NCBI GenBank assembly: GCA_018396515.1
Contig: JAGTQJ010000003.1
Span: forward strand, 6,387-21,132
DNA from: Candidatus Bathyarchaeota archaeon
GTDB lineage: Archaea > Thermoproteota > Bathyarchaeia > TCS64
Direction of reading: 5' to 3'
Length of the DNA stretch: 14,746 nucleotides
Position numbers and translations under genes: made by a program. The notes under the pieces are model-generated. The model was given only the letters and a program-made list of their open reading frames with translations, had not been told where the DNA came from and searched no databases. Numbering within the stretch: the stretch's first letter is position 1; every line of letters begins with the position of its first letter. This document shows positions 1 through 7,193 of this stretch, piece after piece.

Positions 1-147
1 ATCTTAATTTTTTAAATTGAAGTTTAAATAATTTTTGGCTCTTATTAAATTTTATTTCAATAAAAATATTGTTTTTTTCTTAAGTAAAATGGAAAAGTCT
101 TTAAAAAGTGAAAAAGTTTTTATGGAACTCCTAAAAATTCAATAGGG
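1..147. other. AT-rich spacer ahead of the Lrp gene
   Basis: No coding potential is visible. The stretch is very AT-rich and holds the promoter of the downstream regulator gene. It also holds a small inverted repeat at 50-65 (TTTTATT, two-base spacer, AATAAAA), which in such AT-rich DNA may be chance. No gene upstream can be identified because the window begins here. Confidence 0.6.
111..125 (+). promoter_or_regulatory. Probable TATA/BRE promoter of the Lrp gene
   Basis: An A-rich BRE-like run is followed by TTTTTATGG. The box is centred about 27 bases before the ATG at 148, the spacing expected if transcription starts at or next to the start codon. No real Shine-Dalgarno sequence precedes the ATG, so a leaderless mRNA is inferred. 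Confidence 0.5.
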
Positions 148-594
148 ATGTCGATAGACACGCTTGATATGAAGATAATAGGCTGCCTTCTGGAGGATGG
201 GCGTCGCTCCTATCGCTCTATAGCCGAGGTTGTCGGGGTGAGTGAAGCGACGGTGAAGAACCGTATCGACAGCCTTGTGGAGAAGGGTGTTATCCAGAAG
301 TTCACAGTGGTGCTGGATTACCACAAGATTGGTAGGGCTATAAAATCCTTCATAGGCCTAAAGGTTCAGCCCGCGAAGCTTCAGTCGATAGTTGAGCACA
401 TCAAGAAGCATCCCGATGTGCACGTCCTTTATAGGACGAGCGGGGATGTTGATCTGATGTTTGAGGTGATCTTCGAGAAGATGGAGGACCTTAACTCCTT
501 CCTCGAGAGGGAGCTCGTCTTGGACGGCATACTTGGAACTGTAGTTACTGTAGTAATAGGGCCCTATAAGAGGTGTCCATTGACTGGGCTCTAA
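148..594 (+). CDS. Lrp/AsnC-family transcriptional regulator
   Basis: A 148-residue DNA-binding regulator of the feast/famine (Lrp/AsnC) family. Residues 1-50 match the family's N-terminal helix-turn-helix: an opening IDTLDMKIIGCLLEDGRRS, then the recognition region VSEATVKNRIDSL (31-43) and GVIQKFTVVLD. Residues about 66-140 form the RAM (ACT-like) effector-binding and oligomerisation domain, with the usual GDVDLMFEV core. Length is normal for the family. The ATG at 148 is chosen because the N-terminus matches the family and a TATA-like box lies 27 bases upstream. These proteins bind DNA as dimers to octamers and commonly sense amino acids; the ligand here is unknown. No metabolic gene is adjacent on this strand, so the targets cannot be inferred. 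Confidence 0.93.
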   Translation: MSIDTLDMKIIGCLLEDGRRSYRSIAEVVGVSEATVKNRIDSLVEKGVIQKFTVVLDYHKIGRAIKSFIGLKVQPAKLQSIVEHIKKHPDVHVLYRTSGDVDLMFEVIFEKMEDLNSFLERELVLDGILGTVVTVVIGPYKRCPLTGL

Positions 595-595
595 C

Positions 596-1132
596 TCAGC
601 GCCAGTCCTCAGTGATGGGTCTCTTCGCGATTAGGACTATTAGCCCCTCCATCTCTGTTCTATGCTCCTCCATCTCCCATTTGAACATGGACTCAAGATA
701 GCCTCTCAGGAACGCAAAGGGGACGGCGCAGTTCTCAACCTTTATCTCATTCTCGATCCTCGTGAAGGTTCCCCAGCCGAAGTTCTCCAGCTCCTTGAGG
801 ATGATCATCCAGTTCGAAGGCTTGGTCAGGTCGATCTCCCTGAACTCCGGCCTCATAATCCTCCTCTTCAATGCCGTCAGGCTCCCTGCCCTGTACATCT
901 CGAACTCGGTGAGGGATTCGAGGAGGTCTAGGAGCATCCCCCTCTCCATTAGGATGATCCGGGCCTCCCCCATCCTATAATGACCAGGGGTCCAATCATG
1001 CATCGAAAGCCTCTTGAAAAATGTGAGCGCCCTGACCACTGCCTCCCCCTTATGATATATCATACCCATCCTCTCCAGGAATTCGAGGTATTCGTAGAGG
1101 TCATCGTCGATCTCCACGGTGAGCTTCCTCAA
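596..1132 (-). CDS. Hypothetical protein: RHH-like N-terminus, V4R-like C-terminus
   Basis: A 178-residue protein without an assignable function. Residues 1-43 look like a ribbon-helix-helix DNA-binding unit: a short strand (KLTVEIDDDLYEYLEFL), then two amphipathic helices ending near VVRALTFFKRL. The C-terminal part (about 108-172) reads like a V4R-type small-ligand domain: an FGWGTFTRIE strand, then ENCAVPFAFLRGYLESMF, whose pattern of a cysteine (C135) and an FLRGYLE helix is reminiscent of V4R proteins. The start is TTG at 1132, because a stop codon lies three codons upstream and no ATG precedes the conserved-looking strand. It ends one base after the convergent Lrp gene. A ligand-responsive regulator is an inference; both domain calls rest on eye matching. 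Confidence 0.75.
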   Translation of the reverse strand: MRKLTVEIDDDLYEYLEFLERMGMIYHKGEAVVRALTFFKRLSMHDWTPGHYRMGEARIILMERGMLLDLLESLTEFEMYRAGSLTALKRRIMRPEFREIDLTKPSNWMIILKELENFGWGTFTRIENEIKVENCAVPFAFLRGYLESMFKWEMEEHRTEMEGLIVLIAKRPITEDWR

Positions 1133-1207
1133 ATGGCTTCAGCCCCGTTGAATTGGAGCCCGCCCTCCTAAAACCCTTACTGAGGTCGAATCCTCCGAAC
1201 CCTGTCA

Positions 1208-1435
1208 TCAGGAGGATAGAAAACTGTCTATTCTCCGCTTGATGTAGAGGAAGAAGACGACATATTGAACCAGCAATATGGAGATGAGGGAGAGGGAGAC
1301 AGCGAGGTTCCTTGGAGCCCTCATGATTATCAGAGGTATGGAGATGGCCATCCCGAAGACGGGTAATAGGAGGACTGCTAGGAAGGCTTGGCGGTTCCTC
1401 CTGAGAGCTTCCTTAAAGGTGAGCTTCTCCTTCAT
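1208..1435 (-). CDS. Small two-helix membrane protein
   Basis: A 75-residue protein of unknown function. A charged, basic N-terminus (MKEKLTFKEALRRNRQ) is followed by two hydrophobic segments, about residues 17-38 and 44-65, separated by a short MRAPRN turn; the tail KRRIDSFLSS is basic. The reading frame extends upstream to a TTG at 1471, but the ATG at 1435 is preferred. The TATA-like AT run at 1472-1480 would set transcription start near 1448, downstream of that TTG, and the longer N-terminus adds nothing membrane-like. It lies 75 bases upstream of the RHH/V4R-like gene on the same strand and may be co-transcribed with it. No family is recognised. Confidence 0.6.
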   Translation of the reverse strand: MKEKLTFKEALRRNRQAFLAVLLLPVFGMAISIPLIIMRAPRNLAVSLSLISILLVQYVVFFLYIKRRIDSFLSS

Positions 1436-1471
1436 GCAGGTTACACTCAATCTGAGAACAGGAAGCCTCAA

Positions 1472-1480
1472 AATTTAATA
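1472..1480. promoter_or_regulatory. TATA-like box in the spacer, possibly bidirectional
   Basis: AATTTAATA stands in a short AT island between GC-rich blocks. On the minus strand it is correctly placed for a short-leader transcript of the small membrane protein. On the plus strand it would start transcription near 1500, at the edge of the foldable block described next. Confidence 0.35.
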
Positions 1481-1490
1481 CTTCCCCCCT

Positions 1491-1600
1491 AGAGCCCCGG
1501 TGGTTCACGCCTATGGGGTTTCCCCCCTAAATCACGAGGCTTACCGGCGTTCCCTCACAGTAGAGGCCTTTTGACAGGCAGATCAGGTTGCTCCACTTTT
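1491..1600. ncRNA. Candidate structured small RNA
   Basis: About 105 GC-rich bases inside an otherwise AT-rich spacer, with no credible reading frame. Nested complementary segments are visible: 1497-1501 (CCGGT) with 1543-1547 (ACCGG); 1509-1512 (GCCT) with 1537-1540 (AGGC); and 1515-1518 (GGGG) with 1522-1525 (CCCC). TCACG occurs in both sides of the internal loop (1505-1509, 1532-1536). On the plus strand the block is preceded by a TATA-like box and followed by a T-rich run after 1596, as in an archaeal termination region. A minus-strand transcript is also possible. It does not match tRNA, C/D box, H/ACA or RNase P RNA patterns that I can recognise. Confidence 0.3.
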
Positions 1601-1755
1601 ATTTTAGTTTTCAGGATCCGACATGGAATTCATAAGGGCCGAGATTTGAGTTTTCCATAGCGCTCTTCATATCTCAAACATATGTCATCCTTTTGAAAAC
1701 ATCAGGAGCTGTATATCCGAAAAAATTATCAGCCTTAATTGCTAATTAAGATGAG

Positions 1756-1941
1756 TTGTCGGAGAAGGTCTGTGCGGTCTGCGGGAAGCCCCTCACCCCA
1801 GAGGAGCTTAGGATAATCCAGTTGACTAGGAGGTCTCCGTTGAGGAGGTCGAGATATCTCTGCGCCGATTGTAGGAAGAAGGAGTATGAGAGATACATGA
1901 AAGAGGTCAAGGAGCTGGTTGAGAAGGAAGAGAGATCCTAG
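1756..1941 (+). CDS. Small zinc-knuckle protein
   Basis: A 61-residue protein with two CxxC pairs, C6/C9 (CAVC) and C36/C39 (CADC), expected to bind one zinc ion. Between them lies a basic segment (LTRRSPLRRSRY). The C-terminal third (RKKEYERYMKEVKELVEKEE) is a charged helix. The start is TTG at 1756; an ATG at 1751 is in another frame and does not lead into the cysteine motif. An AT-rich TATA-like run near 1720-1730 fits a leaderless or very short leader. Its last 35 bases overlap the 3' end of the convergent TFB gene. Small zinc proteins of this kind bind nucleic acid or protein partners; nothing here identifies which. Confidence 0.75.
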   Translation: MSEKVCAVCGKPLTPEELRIIQLTRRSPLRRSRYLCADCRKKEYERYMKEVKELVEKEERS

Positions 1942-2893
1942 ACTCCTCCTCGCCGATGATTGGGGATACTGGAGGCTCCTCGCGGCCTGATGTTGAACCC
2001 CTTAGAACCATCTCTAACCCCCTGAGCCTGTTTCTGAGGGTGACCTCAGTGGTCCCCGCTGCTGCGGCAACCTCCTTCTGAACCCTCTTCTCCTTCATCT
2101 CCACACATGCCAGATATAGAGCCGCGGCTGCTAGCCCCCTTGGATCCTTGCCTGCGAGCCCCTGCTTCTTCCTAGCCTCCCTTAGGATCTCGACAGCCCT
2201 GATCTCGGTCTCTGGCTTAAGGTTTAGCTTTGAGGCTATGTTTGGTACGAACTTTATCGGGTCGTCGATGGGCATCTTGAGATTCAGCTCCCTGATGAGC
2301 AGCCGATAAGACCTGGCGATCTCCGAGTGATCCCTGGTGCTGGCCTGCACTATCCTCCTCAGGGTTCTAGGAACCTGGTTGAGGCGGCATGCGGCGTAGA
2401 GGCTGGCAGCGACGAAGGCATCTATCGACCTACCCCTTATGAGATCCTTTTGGAGGGCTCTCCTGTAGATCAATGCGGCGTGCTCCTTGACGCTCTGGGG
2501 GATGTGGAGGATGGCTGAAAGCCTATCAAGCTCTGACATAGCTATGCTCAGGTTTCTTGTCCAGGACTCGTCCATCTTCGACCTTGTGTCATGCCTCTTG
2601 AGCTGGCTCATCCTCTCGAGAGTCTGTAGGTCTAGGCGCCTTCCATGGGCATCCCTGACGCCGCCGAAGCTTGTTGTGAGCCCCTTATCGTACAGGGTGT
2701 AGGACTCGGCTAGGCCTGTTCTGGGTCTCTCATCCCTCTCAGAGGCCGTGAAGGCCCTCCACTCTGGACCTCTGTCCACTAGGACCTCGGATATAACTAG
2801 GCCGCACCTTCCGCAGATCTCCTCTCCAAGATCTGGATCGGTGACTATCTCCGTGCTCCCGCATCTGGGACACCTGTTGTTAGAGTTCTCCAA
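1907..2893 (-). CDS. tfb: Transcription initiation factor B (TFB/TFIIB)
   Basis: A 328-residue archaeal TFIIB homologue that bridges TBP-bound promoters and RNA polymerase. The N-terminal zinc ribbon uses C8, C11, C27 and C30 (CPRC...CGRC). A B-reader/linker region follows (RGPEWRAFTASERDERPRTG and the FGG-containing stretch to about 110). Two cyclin-like repeats follow, roughly 113-200 and 210-300, for TBP and BRE contact. Residues 300-328 form a low-complexity tail beyond the usual end. The start is TTG at 2893, supported by a strong GGAGG Shine-Dalgarno just upstream and by the normal short leader before the ribbon. It diverges from a PadR-like regulator across a palindrome and converges with a 35-base overlap on the zinc-knuckle gene. 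Whether the genome holds other TFB copies cannot be seen. Confidence 0.97.
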   Translation of the reverse strand: MENSNNRCPRCGSTEIVTDPDLGEEICGRCGLVISEVLVDRGPEWRAFTASERDERPRTGLAESYTLYDKGLTTSFGGVRDAHGRRLDLQTLERMSQLKRHDTRSKMDESWTRNLSIAMSELDRLSAILHIPQSVKEHAALIYRRALQKDLIRGRSIDAFVAASLYAACRLNQVPRTLRRIVQASTRDHSEIARSYRLLIRELNLKMPIDDPIKFVPNIASKLNLKPETEIRAVEILREARKKQGLAGKDPRGLAAAALYLACVEMKEKRVQKEVAAAAGTTEVTLRNRLRGLEMVLRGSTSGREEPPVSPIIGEEESRISLPSQPAP

Positions 2894-2918
2894 GCCCCTC
2901 CCTCCTCTGATGGGGTGG

Positions 2919-2941
2919 ATATTTTACCCCTGGTAAAATAT
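2919..2941. promoter_or_regulatory. Perfect palindrome between TFB and the PadR-like gene (candidate operator)
   Basis: ATATTTTACC (2919-2928), spacer CCT, then GGTAAAATAT (2932-2941): a perfect inverted repeat with 10-base arms. It abuts and overlaps the TATA-like sequence at 2935-2946 that serves both divergent genes. Its size and placement are those of a dimeric winged-helix operator, most simply for the adjacent PadR-like protein. Confidence 0.55.
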
Positions 2942-2946
2942 AAATA
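2935..2946. promoter_or_regulatory. Shared TATA region for divergent TFB and PadR-like genes
   Basis: AAAATATAAATA reads as a TATA box on either strand. On the minus strand it predicts a transcript with a leader of about 20 bases carrying the GGAGG of the TFB gene. On the plus strand it predicts a start near 2967, twelve bases before the ATG at 2979. Confidence 0.5.
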
Positions 2947-2978
2947 TTGCCGTGCTTATAAGCATTTCGAGATCTGTG

Positions 2979-3308
2979 ATGCCTAAGCCTAAGGGCACCG
3001 CTGGAGCCACCAAGATGAAGATCATGGCGATAGTATGCTACAACTGGGAGTGCGGGGTTGAATCTTACGGCTACAATATATGGCAAGCCCTGAAATCGAA
3101 CTTCCACATATATATTAACGATGGTGAGTGTCGCAACGTCTACCACCACCTGAAGGACCTATGTGAAATGGGGATGCTGGAGAGGGAGAGCCTCTCGGTT
3201 GAGGGTTCTAACAGATTCATCTACCGGCCAACCCCTAAGGGGCTGAGCCTTAGGGAGAGGTTTGCCCCCTACTTGGAAGTTGTGAGGCAAAATAACTATA
3301 CTAACTAG
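2979..3308 (+). CDS. PadR-like winged-helix transcriptional regulator
   Basis: A 109-residue single-domain winged helix. Features are an N-terminal helix (MKIMAIVCYNWE), a YGYNIWQAL helix typical of PadR-type proteins, a recognition helix near CRNVYHHLKDLCEMGMLE, and a wing (RESLSVEGSNRFIYRPTPKGLSLRER) ending in the usual strand followed by a TPKG turn. The frame could begin at GTG 2952, but ATG 2979 is preferred because it lies 12 bases after the predicted transcription start. PadR proteins repress or activate neighbouring genes as dimers. The palindrome in the shared promoter makes autoregulation, with possible control of the divergent TFB gene, a reasonable inference. An assignment to a MarR- or ArsR-like subgroup is less likely. 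Confidence 0.82.
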   Translation: MPKPKGTAGATKMKIMAIVCYNWECGVESYGYNIWQALKSNFHIYINDGECRNVYHHLKDLCEMGMLERESLSVEGSNRFIYRPTPKGLSLRERFAPYLEVVRQNNYTN

Positions 3309-3465
3309 CATTTTTCTAAACAAGCGAATATAGGACATCTTCATTCGAAATTCAAAATAATCATTTTTGTAATCATTGTCTTAGTTTAGATATGAAAAAT
3401 GACTTTTCAATGCATGAATTTTGGAGTTTATATTTTATCTCTTATAAAAGAGTGTTGTTTTAGGC
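3309..3465. other. AT-rich spacer between convergent genes
   Basis: There is no gene. Near its right end a five-base-pair hairpin, 3439-3443 with 3448-3452 (CTCTT, loop ATAA, AAGAG), is followed by a T-rich tract on the plus strand. It could help end the PadR-like transcript, though AT richness alone would produce such a pairing often. Confidence 0.35.
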
Positions 3466-5319
3466 CTATTTACGGCTATTTTGAGTCATGCCGATTTGGA
3501 TCTCGGCCTCAAGCTCTTGGGGCCTCTGGTAGATGAACTGCGTCTCGTATAGGGTGCTGTAGAGCCCACCCCTCTTGAGGAGTTCATCATGGGTTCCCAT
3601 CTCGACTATTCTGCCTTCATCTATGACCACTATCAGGTCGGCGTTTCTAACCGTTGAGATGCGGTGGGCGATGACTATGGAGGTCCTGTCTCTCAGCACC
3701 TTCTCCAACGCCCTTTTGATAACGAGCTCCGTGTATGGGTCGATGCTCGAGGTTGCCTCATCCATGATCAGGATCCTCGGGTCCGCGAGGAGGGCTCTGG
3801 CCAGACAGATGAGCTGCCTCTGCCCGACACTCAGTCTTCCACCCCTCTCCCTAACATCGGTCTCATAGCCTTCCGGCAGGGCCTCGATGAACTCGTGGGC
3901 TCCCACGGCTTTAGCTGCCGCTATGACCTCCTCGTCTGAGGCCCAGGGCCTTCCATACCTTATGTTCTCCTTGACCGTACCTGTGAAGAGGAAGGGGTCT
4001 TGGAGGACGATGGCCATCTGGCTCCTTAGGGATCTGAGTTCTAAATCCCTAATGTCATATCCGTCTATGGTTATCCTTCCCCTCTGGGGGTTGTAGAACC
4101 TGTAGATGAGGTTCGCCATGGTGGTCTTACCCGCACCAGTCGGCCCGACTAGGGCGACGGTCTTCTTGGGCTCAATGGTGAGGCTTATATTTTTAAGCAC
4201 AGGCCTATCCGGGTCGTAGCCGAAGGTGACATCCTCGAAGGAGATCCTCCCCTCGATCCTATCTAGTCGGATTACACCAGGTTTCTCCTCCACCTCCTCC
4301 TCCACGTCGAGGAGGTTGAAGACGCGTTCAACCGCAGCCATAGCGGACTGGACGTTGTTCCAGAACATGCTCAGATCCTGGATGGGCATGAAGAATCTTT
4401 CGATGTAGGACATGAGCCCGAAGAGGGTTCCTATGGTCACCTCCCCCCTCATGATGGCTATCCCCCCGAATAGCAGGACTAGGCTCTGCCCTAGGGCGCT
4501 GAATATCCCAACGGCTGGCCAGAAGGCCGACATGACCCTGCTGGCCTCAACATTCGCCTCCATGTTTGATATATTGGCCCTTAAGAACTCGCTCTGGGTG
4601 GCCTTCTCCCTCGAGTAGGCCTGGATCTCCTTCATCCCACTGACGCTCTCCTCTATCTTGGCCGAGACGCTGGCTATCGTCCTTCTGGTCCTCCTGTAGA
4701 CCGAGCGCACCTTCCTGCCCCAGAAGTAGAGGAAGGCGACGATCATCGGGATGACGGTGAAGGAGATCAGGGAGAGCCTCACGTTCATCCTGAGCATTAT
4801 GGTTATGATACCAACCAGGGTGACGAGGTCGACGATGCTCCCCACGACTCCTGAGGTTACGAGCTCAGCTATCTTCTCCACATCGTTGGTAACCCTCGAG
4901 ACTATGCTTCCAATCTCCCTCTCCGCGTAGTATCCCAGGGGGATCCTCTGGAGGTGGCGGAACATGTCGATCCTTATCTCGTACTCGAGCCTGTTGCCCA
5001 TCCATTCGATCAGGTAGTTTTGAGCGTATTGAGAGGTGAAAGATAATATGCTTAGTAGGACATAGGCAGCCCCGATAAGGGCTAGGCCAACGGCATCTAG
5101 GTAGGTTATATATCGATCCACAGCCATCGCGAATAGAATTGGGGGAACCAACCCCAGAATGGTGCCTATGAGGGCTGCAGAGAATAGGAGGATCACCCTA
5201 CGCTTAAACCTAAGGATGTATCTCAGCAGCCTTCTAGCGAGAACAATATCTGAGGCCTCTCTCTTGTAGGTCTCCTCTTCCTCCATCATCATATGCCAGG
5301 GTCCGCCGTGCATACCCAA
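3466..5319 (-). CDS. ABC exporter half-transporter, catalytic-type subunit
   Basis: A 617-residue ABCB-type half-exporter with an N-terminal six-helix transmembrane domain (about 40-320) and a C-terminal nucleotide-binding domain. Visible motifs are Walker A GPTGAGKT (392-399), Q-loop Q440, signature LSVGQ (496-500), Walker B ILIMDE with catalytic Glu521, and switch His552. The signature departs from LSGGQ, while the Walker B and switch residues are canonical. The neighbouring subunit shows the opposite pattern, so the two probably form an asymmetric heterodimer like Thermotoga TM287/288. The start is TTG at 5319, seven bases after an AGGAGG that straddles the upstream gene's stop, which suggests translational coupling. 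ATG 5313 is the alternative. The N-terminus MGMHGGPWHMMM is rich in Met and His. The substrate is unknown; drugs, lipids or peptides are typical of the family. Confidence 0.95.
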   Translation of the reverse strand: MGMHGGPWHMMMEEEETYKREASDIVLARRLLRYILRFKRRVILLFSAALIGTILGLVPPILFAMAVDRYITYLDAVGLALIGAAYVLLSILSFTSQYAQNYLIEWMGNRLEYEIRIDMFRHLQRIPLGYYAEREIGSIVSRVTNDVEKIAELVTSGVVGSIVDLVTLVGIITIMLRMNVRLSLISFTVIPMIVAFLYFWGRKVRSVYRRTRRTIASVSAKIEESVSGMKEIQAYSREKATQSEFLRANISNMEANVEASRVMSAFWPAVGIFSALGQSLVLLFGGIAIMRGEVTIGTLFGLMSYIERFFMPIQDLSMFWNNVQSAMAAVERVFNLLDVEEEVEEKPGVIRLDRIEGRISFEDVTFGYDPDRPVLKNISLTIEPKKTVALVGPTGAGKTTMANLIYRFYNPQRGRITIDGYDIRDLELRSLRSQMAIVLQDPFLFTGTVKENIRYGRPWASDEEVIAAAKAVGAHEFIEALPEGYETDVRERGGRLSVGQRQLICLARALLADPRILIMDEATSSIDPYTELVIKRALEKVLRDRTSIVIAHRISTVRNADLIVVIDEGRIVEMGTHDELLKRGGLYSTLYETQFIYQRPQELEAEIQIGMTQNSRK

Positions 5320-5321
5320 AT

Positions 5322-7193
5322 TTAATCCTCCTCCAAATCCTCATGGGAAACCTGGGTTTTATAGAGCCTGTAGTATATCCCCTTCTTGGACATCAGCTGT
5401 TCATGTGTCCCCTCCTCCACTATCCTTCCTCTCTCCAGAACAACTATGTAATCTGCATCTCTAATTGTGGATATTCTCTGTGTTATAATGAATGTGGTCC
5501 TGTTTTCCATAAGTTCTTTGAGGGCTCTCTGTATCTCATACTCGGTCCACATGTCGACGCTTGAGGTCGAGTCGTCCAGTATGAGTATCTTAGGGTTTTT
5601 GAGTAGGGCTCTGGCTATGGCTATTCTCTGCTTCTGCCCACCCGAGAGGGTGACCCCCCTCTCCCCCACTCTGGTATCATAGCCCTCTGGTAGGGAGGAG
5701 ATGAAGTCGTGAATTTGAGCTCTCTTCGCAGCCTCCACTATATCCTCGAACCTCGGGTTCTCCACCCCCAGGGCTATGTTCTCCCTAATGGTCGTGGAGA
5801 ATATGAATGGATCCTGCCTCACTATTCCTATATGCTTCCTCAGAGACCTTATGGTTACATCCCTGACATCGTACCCATCTATGGTTATCCTCCCCTCCGT
5901 GACGTCGTAGAATCTTGGTATCAGGTTTATTATGGAGCTCTTACCCGAGCCCGTCGCTCCCAGGATGGCCACCTTCATCCCGGGTTTAACGTCCAGGTTT
6001 ATTCCCTTCAGGACCATGTTCCTCCCGTCATAGCTAAAGCCGACATCTTCGAAGACTATATGTCCCTTCACATCCGTCAGCTCTACGGCCCCCTCCCTCT
6101 CAGCAACCGCTGATGGTTTATCGATTATCTCGAATATCCTCTCGGCTGCTGCCATCCCTCGCTGGAATGTGGCCACCATGAAGCCGAACATCCTCACAGG
6201 CCCGGCTAGGCGGATCAGGTAGAAGTAGAAGGCTATGAGGGTCCCTAGGCTTAGGGCCCCGCTTATTACCTGGACCCCTCCATACCAGATTATAAGGGCC
6301 ACGCCCATTGAGGTGAGCATTGATGCTAGGGGCATGTAGAGCGATCTCAGCCTTGCCCCCTCCATGTTCGTCTCGAAGTACTCGTCACATAGCCTCTTGA
6401 ACTTCTCCTCCTCGTAACCCTCCATGGCGAATCCCCTGACAACTCTCACACCCATCAGGTTCTCCTGAACTGCTGAGGAGATCTCCCCGAACTGGTTCCT
6501 TATCCTAAGCCAGATGGGGCCTATCCTCCTGGCGAACCTAAGGGTTGTGAACATTATCAGGGGTAGGACGATCATTGACACCAGGGTGAGCTGGGGGCTC
6601 ATATTGATGATCGTGTAGAGAACCATGGAGAATAGGAGGATGGATGAGACCAGCTGGGTGAGCCCGAAGCCGAAGAACCTCTCGAGCTGGTCCACGTCGC
6701 TCGTAGCCCTGGCCATCAACTGCCCAGTCCTCTGCTCATCATAGAAGCTGAAGGACTGCTCCAGGAGGGAGCTGTAAAGGTCGCTCCGGATCTCAAAAGC
6801 AGCCCTTTGTGATACATAGGCCAGTATATACCTCTGGAGGTACCTTACAGCTCCAACGAGAGCCGAGATCAGTATAAGGGCTAGGGACAGGACGATGAGC
6901 GTTGATGTGTTCAGGCTCAGCCCGAGTTTCTCGGAGACCCATTCGAACGCTGGGGTTAAGGCCATATTTATCATTCCGCCGAATCCGGTGATCCTCCCCG
7001 GGTCTTCTCCAGCCAACATGGCCTTCACCGTGTCGATGATCCCCCCTATTAGAGCGGGTGTGAAGACTTCAAGCATTGTAGCGGAGATGACGAGGAGGAG
7101 GGCAACCTTGAACTGCCAGTATCTGACCAAGTATCCTAGAACTCTAGGGAGGTTCTTCAAGCCTCCCTTCCGTCCTCCCGCCTCACGACCCAT
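5322..7193 (-). CDS. ABC exporter half-transporter, degenerate-site subunit
   Basis: A half-exporter of 623 residues from the chosen start. Numbering below counts from a GTG two codons earlier. The transmembrane domain covers about 30-345. The nucleotide-binding domain has Walker A GATGSGKS (414-421), Q-loop Q462 and a canonical LSGGQ (518-522). Walker B is ILILDD, with Asp543 in place of the catalytic Glu, and the switch position is Gln574 (ITQRIST) instead of His. These are the marks of the subunit whose own ATP site is catalytically weak in heterodimeric exporters. ATG 7193 is preferred over GTG 7199 because GGAGG sits six bases before it. The gene overlaps the end of the ArsR-like gene by 11 bases and ends two bases before the partner subunit, so the three form one operon. 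Confidence 0.95.
   Translation of the reverse strand: MGREAGGRKGGLKNLPRVLGYLVRYWQFKVALLLVISATMLEVFTPALIGGIIDTVKAMLAGEDPGRITGFGGMINMALTPAFEWVSEKLGLSLNTSTLIVLSLALILISALVGAVRYLQRYILAYVSQRAAFEIRSDLYSSLLEQSFSFYDEQRTGQLMARATSDVDQLERFFGFGLTQLVSSILLFSMVLYTIINMSPQLTLVSMIVLPLIMFTTLRFARRIGPIWLRIRNQFGEISSAVQENLMGVRVVRGFAMEGYEEEKFKRLCDEYFETNMEGARLRSLYMPLASMLTSMGVALIIWYGGVQVISGALSLGTLIAFYFYLIRLAGPVRMFGFMVATFQRGMAAAERIFEIIDKPSAVAEREGAVELTDVKGHIVFEDVGFSYDGRNMVLKGINLDVKPGMKVAILGATGSGKSSIINLIPRFYDVTEGRITIDGYDVRDVTIRSLRKHIGIVRQDPFIFSTTIRENIALGVENPRFEDIVEAAKRAQIHDFISSLPEGYDTRVGERGVTLSGGQKQRIAIARALLKNPKILILDDSTSSVDMWTEYEIQRALKELMENRTTFIITQRISTIRDADYIVVLERGRIVEEGTHEQLMSKKGIYYRLYKTQVSHEDLEED

Noticed and set aside
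50..65. TTTTATT-TC-AATAAAA inverted repeat upstream of the Lrp gene as an operator
   Set aside because: The surrounding DNA is so AT-rich that seven-base arms are expected by chance, and it lies well upstream of the TATA box.
1497..1547. Resemblance of the foldable block to the Alu/5' domain of SRP RNA (GGTGG, TTCACGCCTAT)
   Set aside because: Archaeal SRP RNA is about 300 bases, has a conserved UGUAA-type loop and a helix-8 GGAAG/AGCA core. Only about 105 GC-rich bases are present here and none of those elements follow.
2952..2978. GTG start at 2952 for the PadR-like gene
   Set aside because: It lies upstream of the transcription start predicted from the TATA region and adds nine residues with no domain value.
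5709..6113. 134-codon frame antisense to the exporter gene, and a similar 129-codon one at 10537-10926 antisense to argS
   Set aside because: Both are shadows of strongly conserved coding sequence on the other strand, with serine/leucine-rich or irregular translations.
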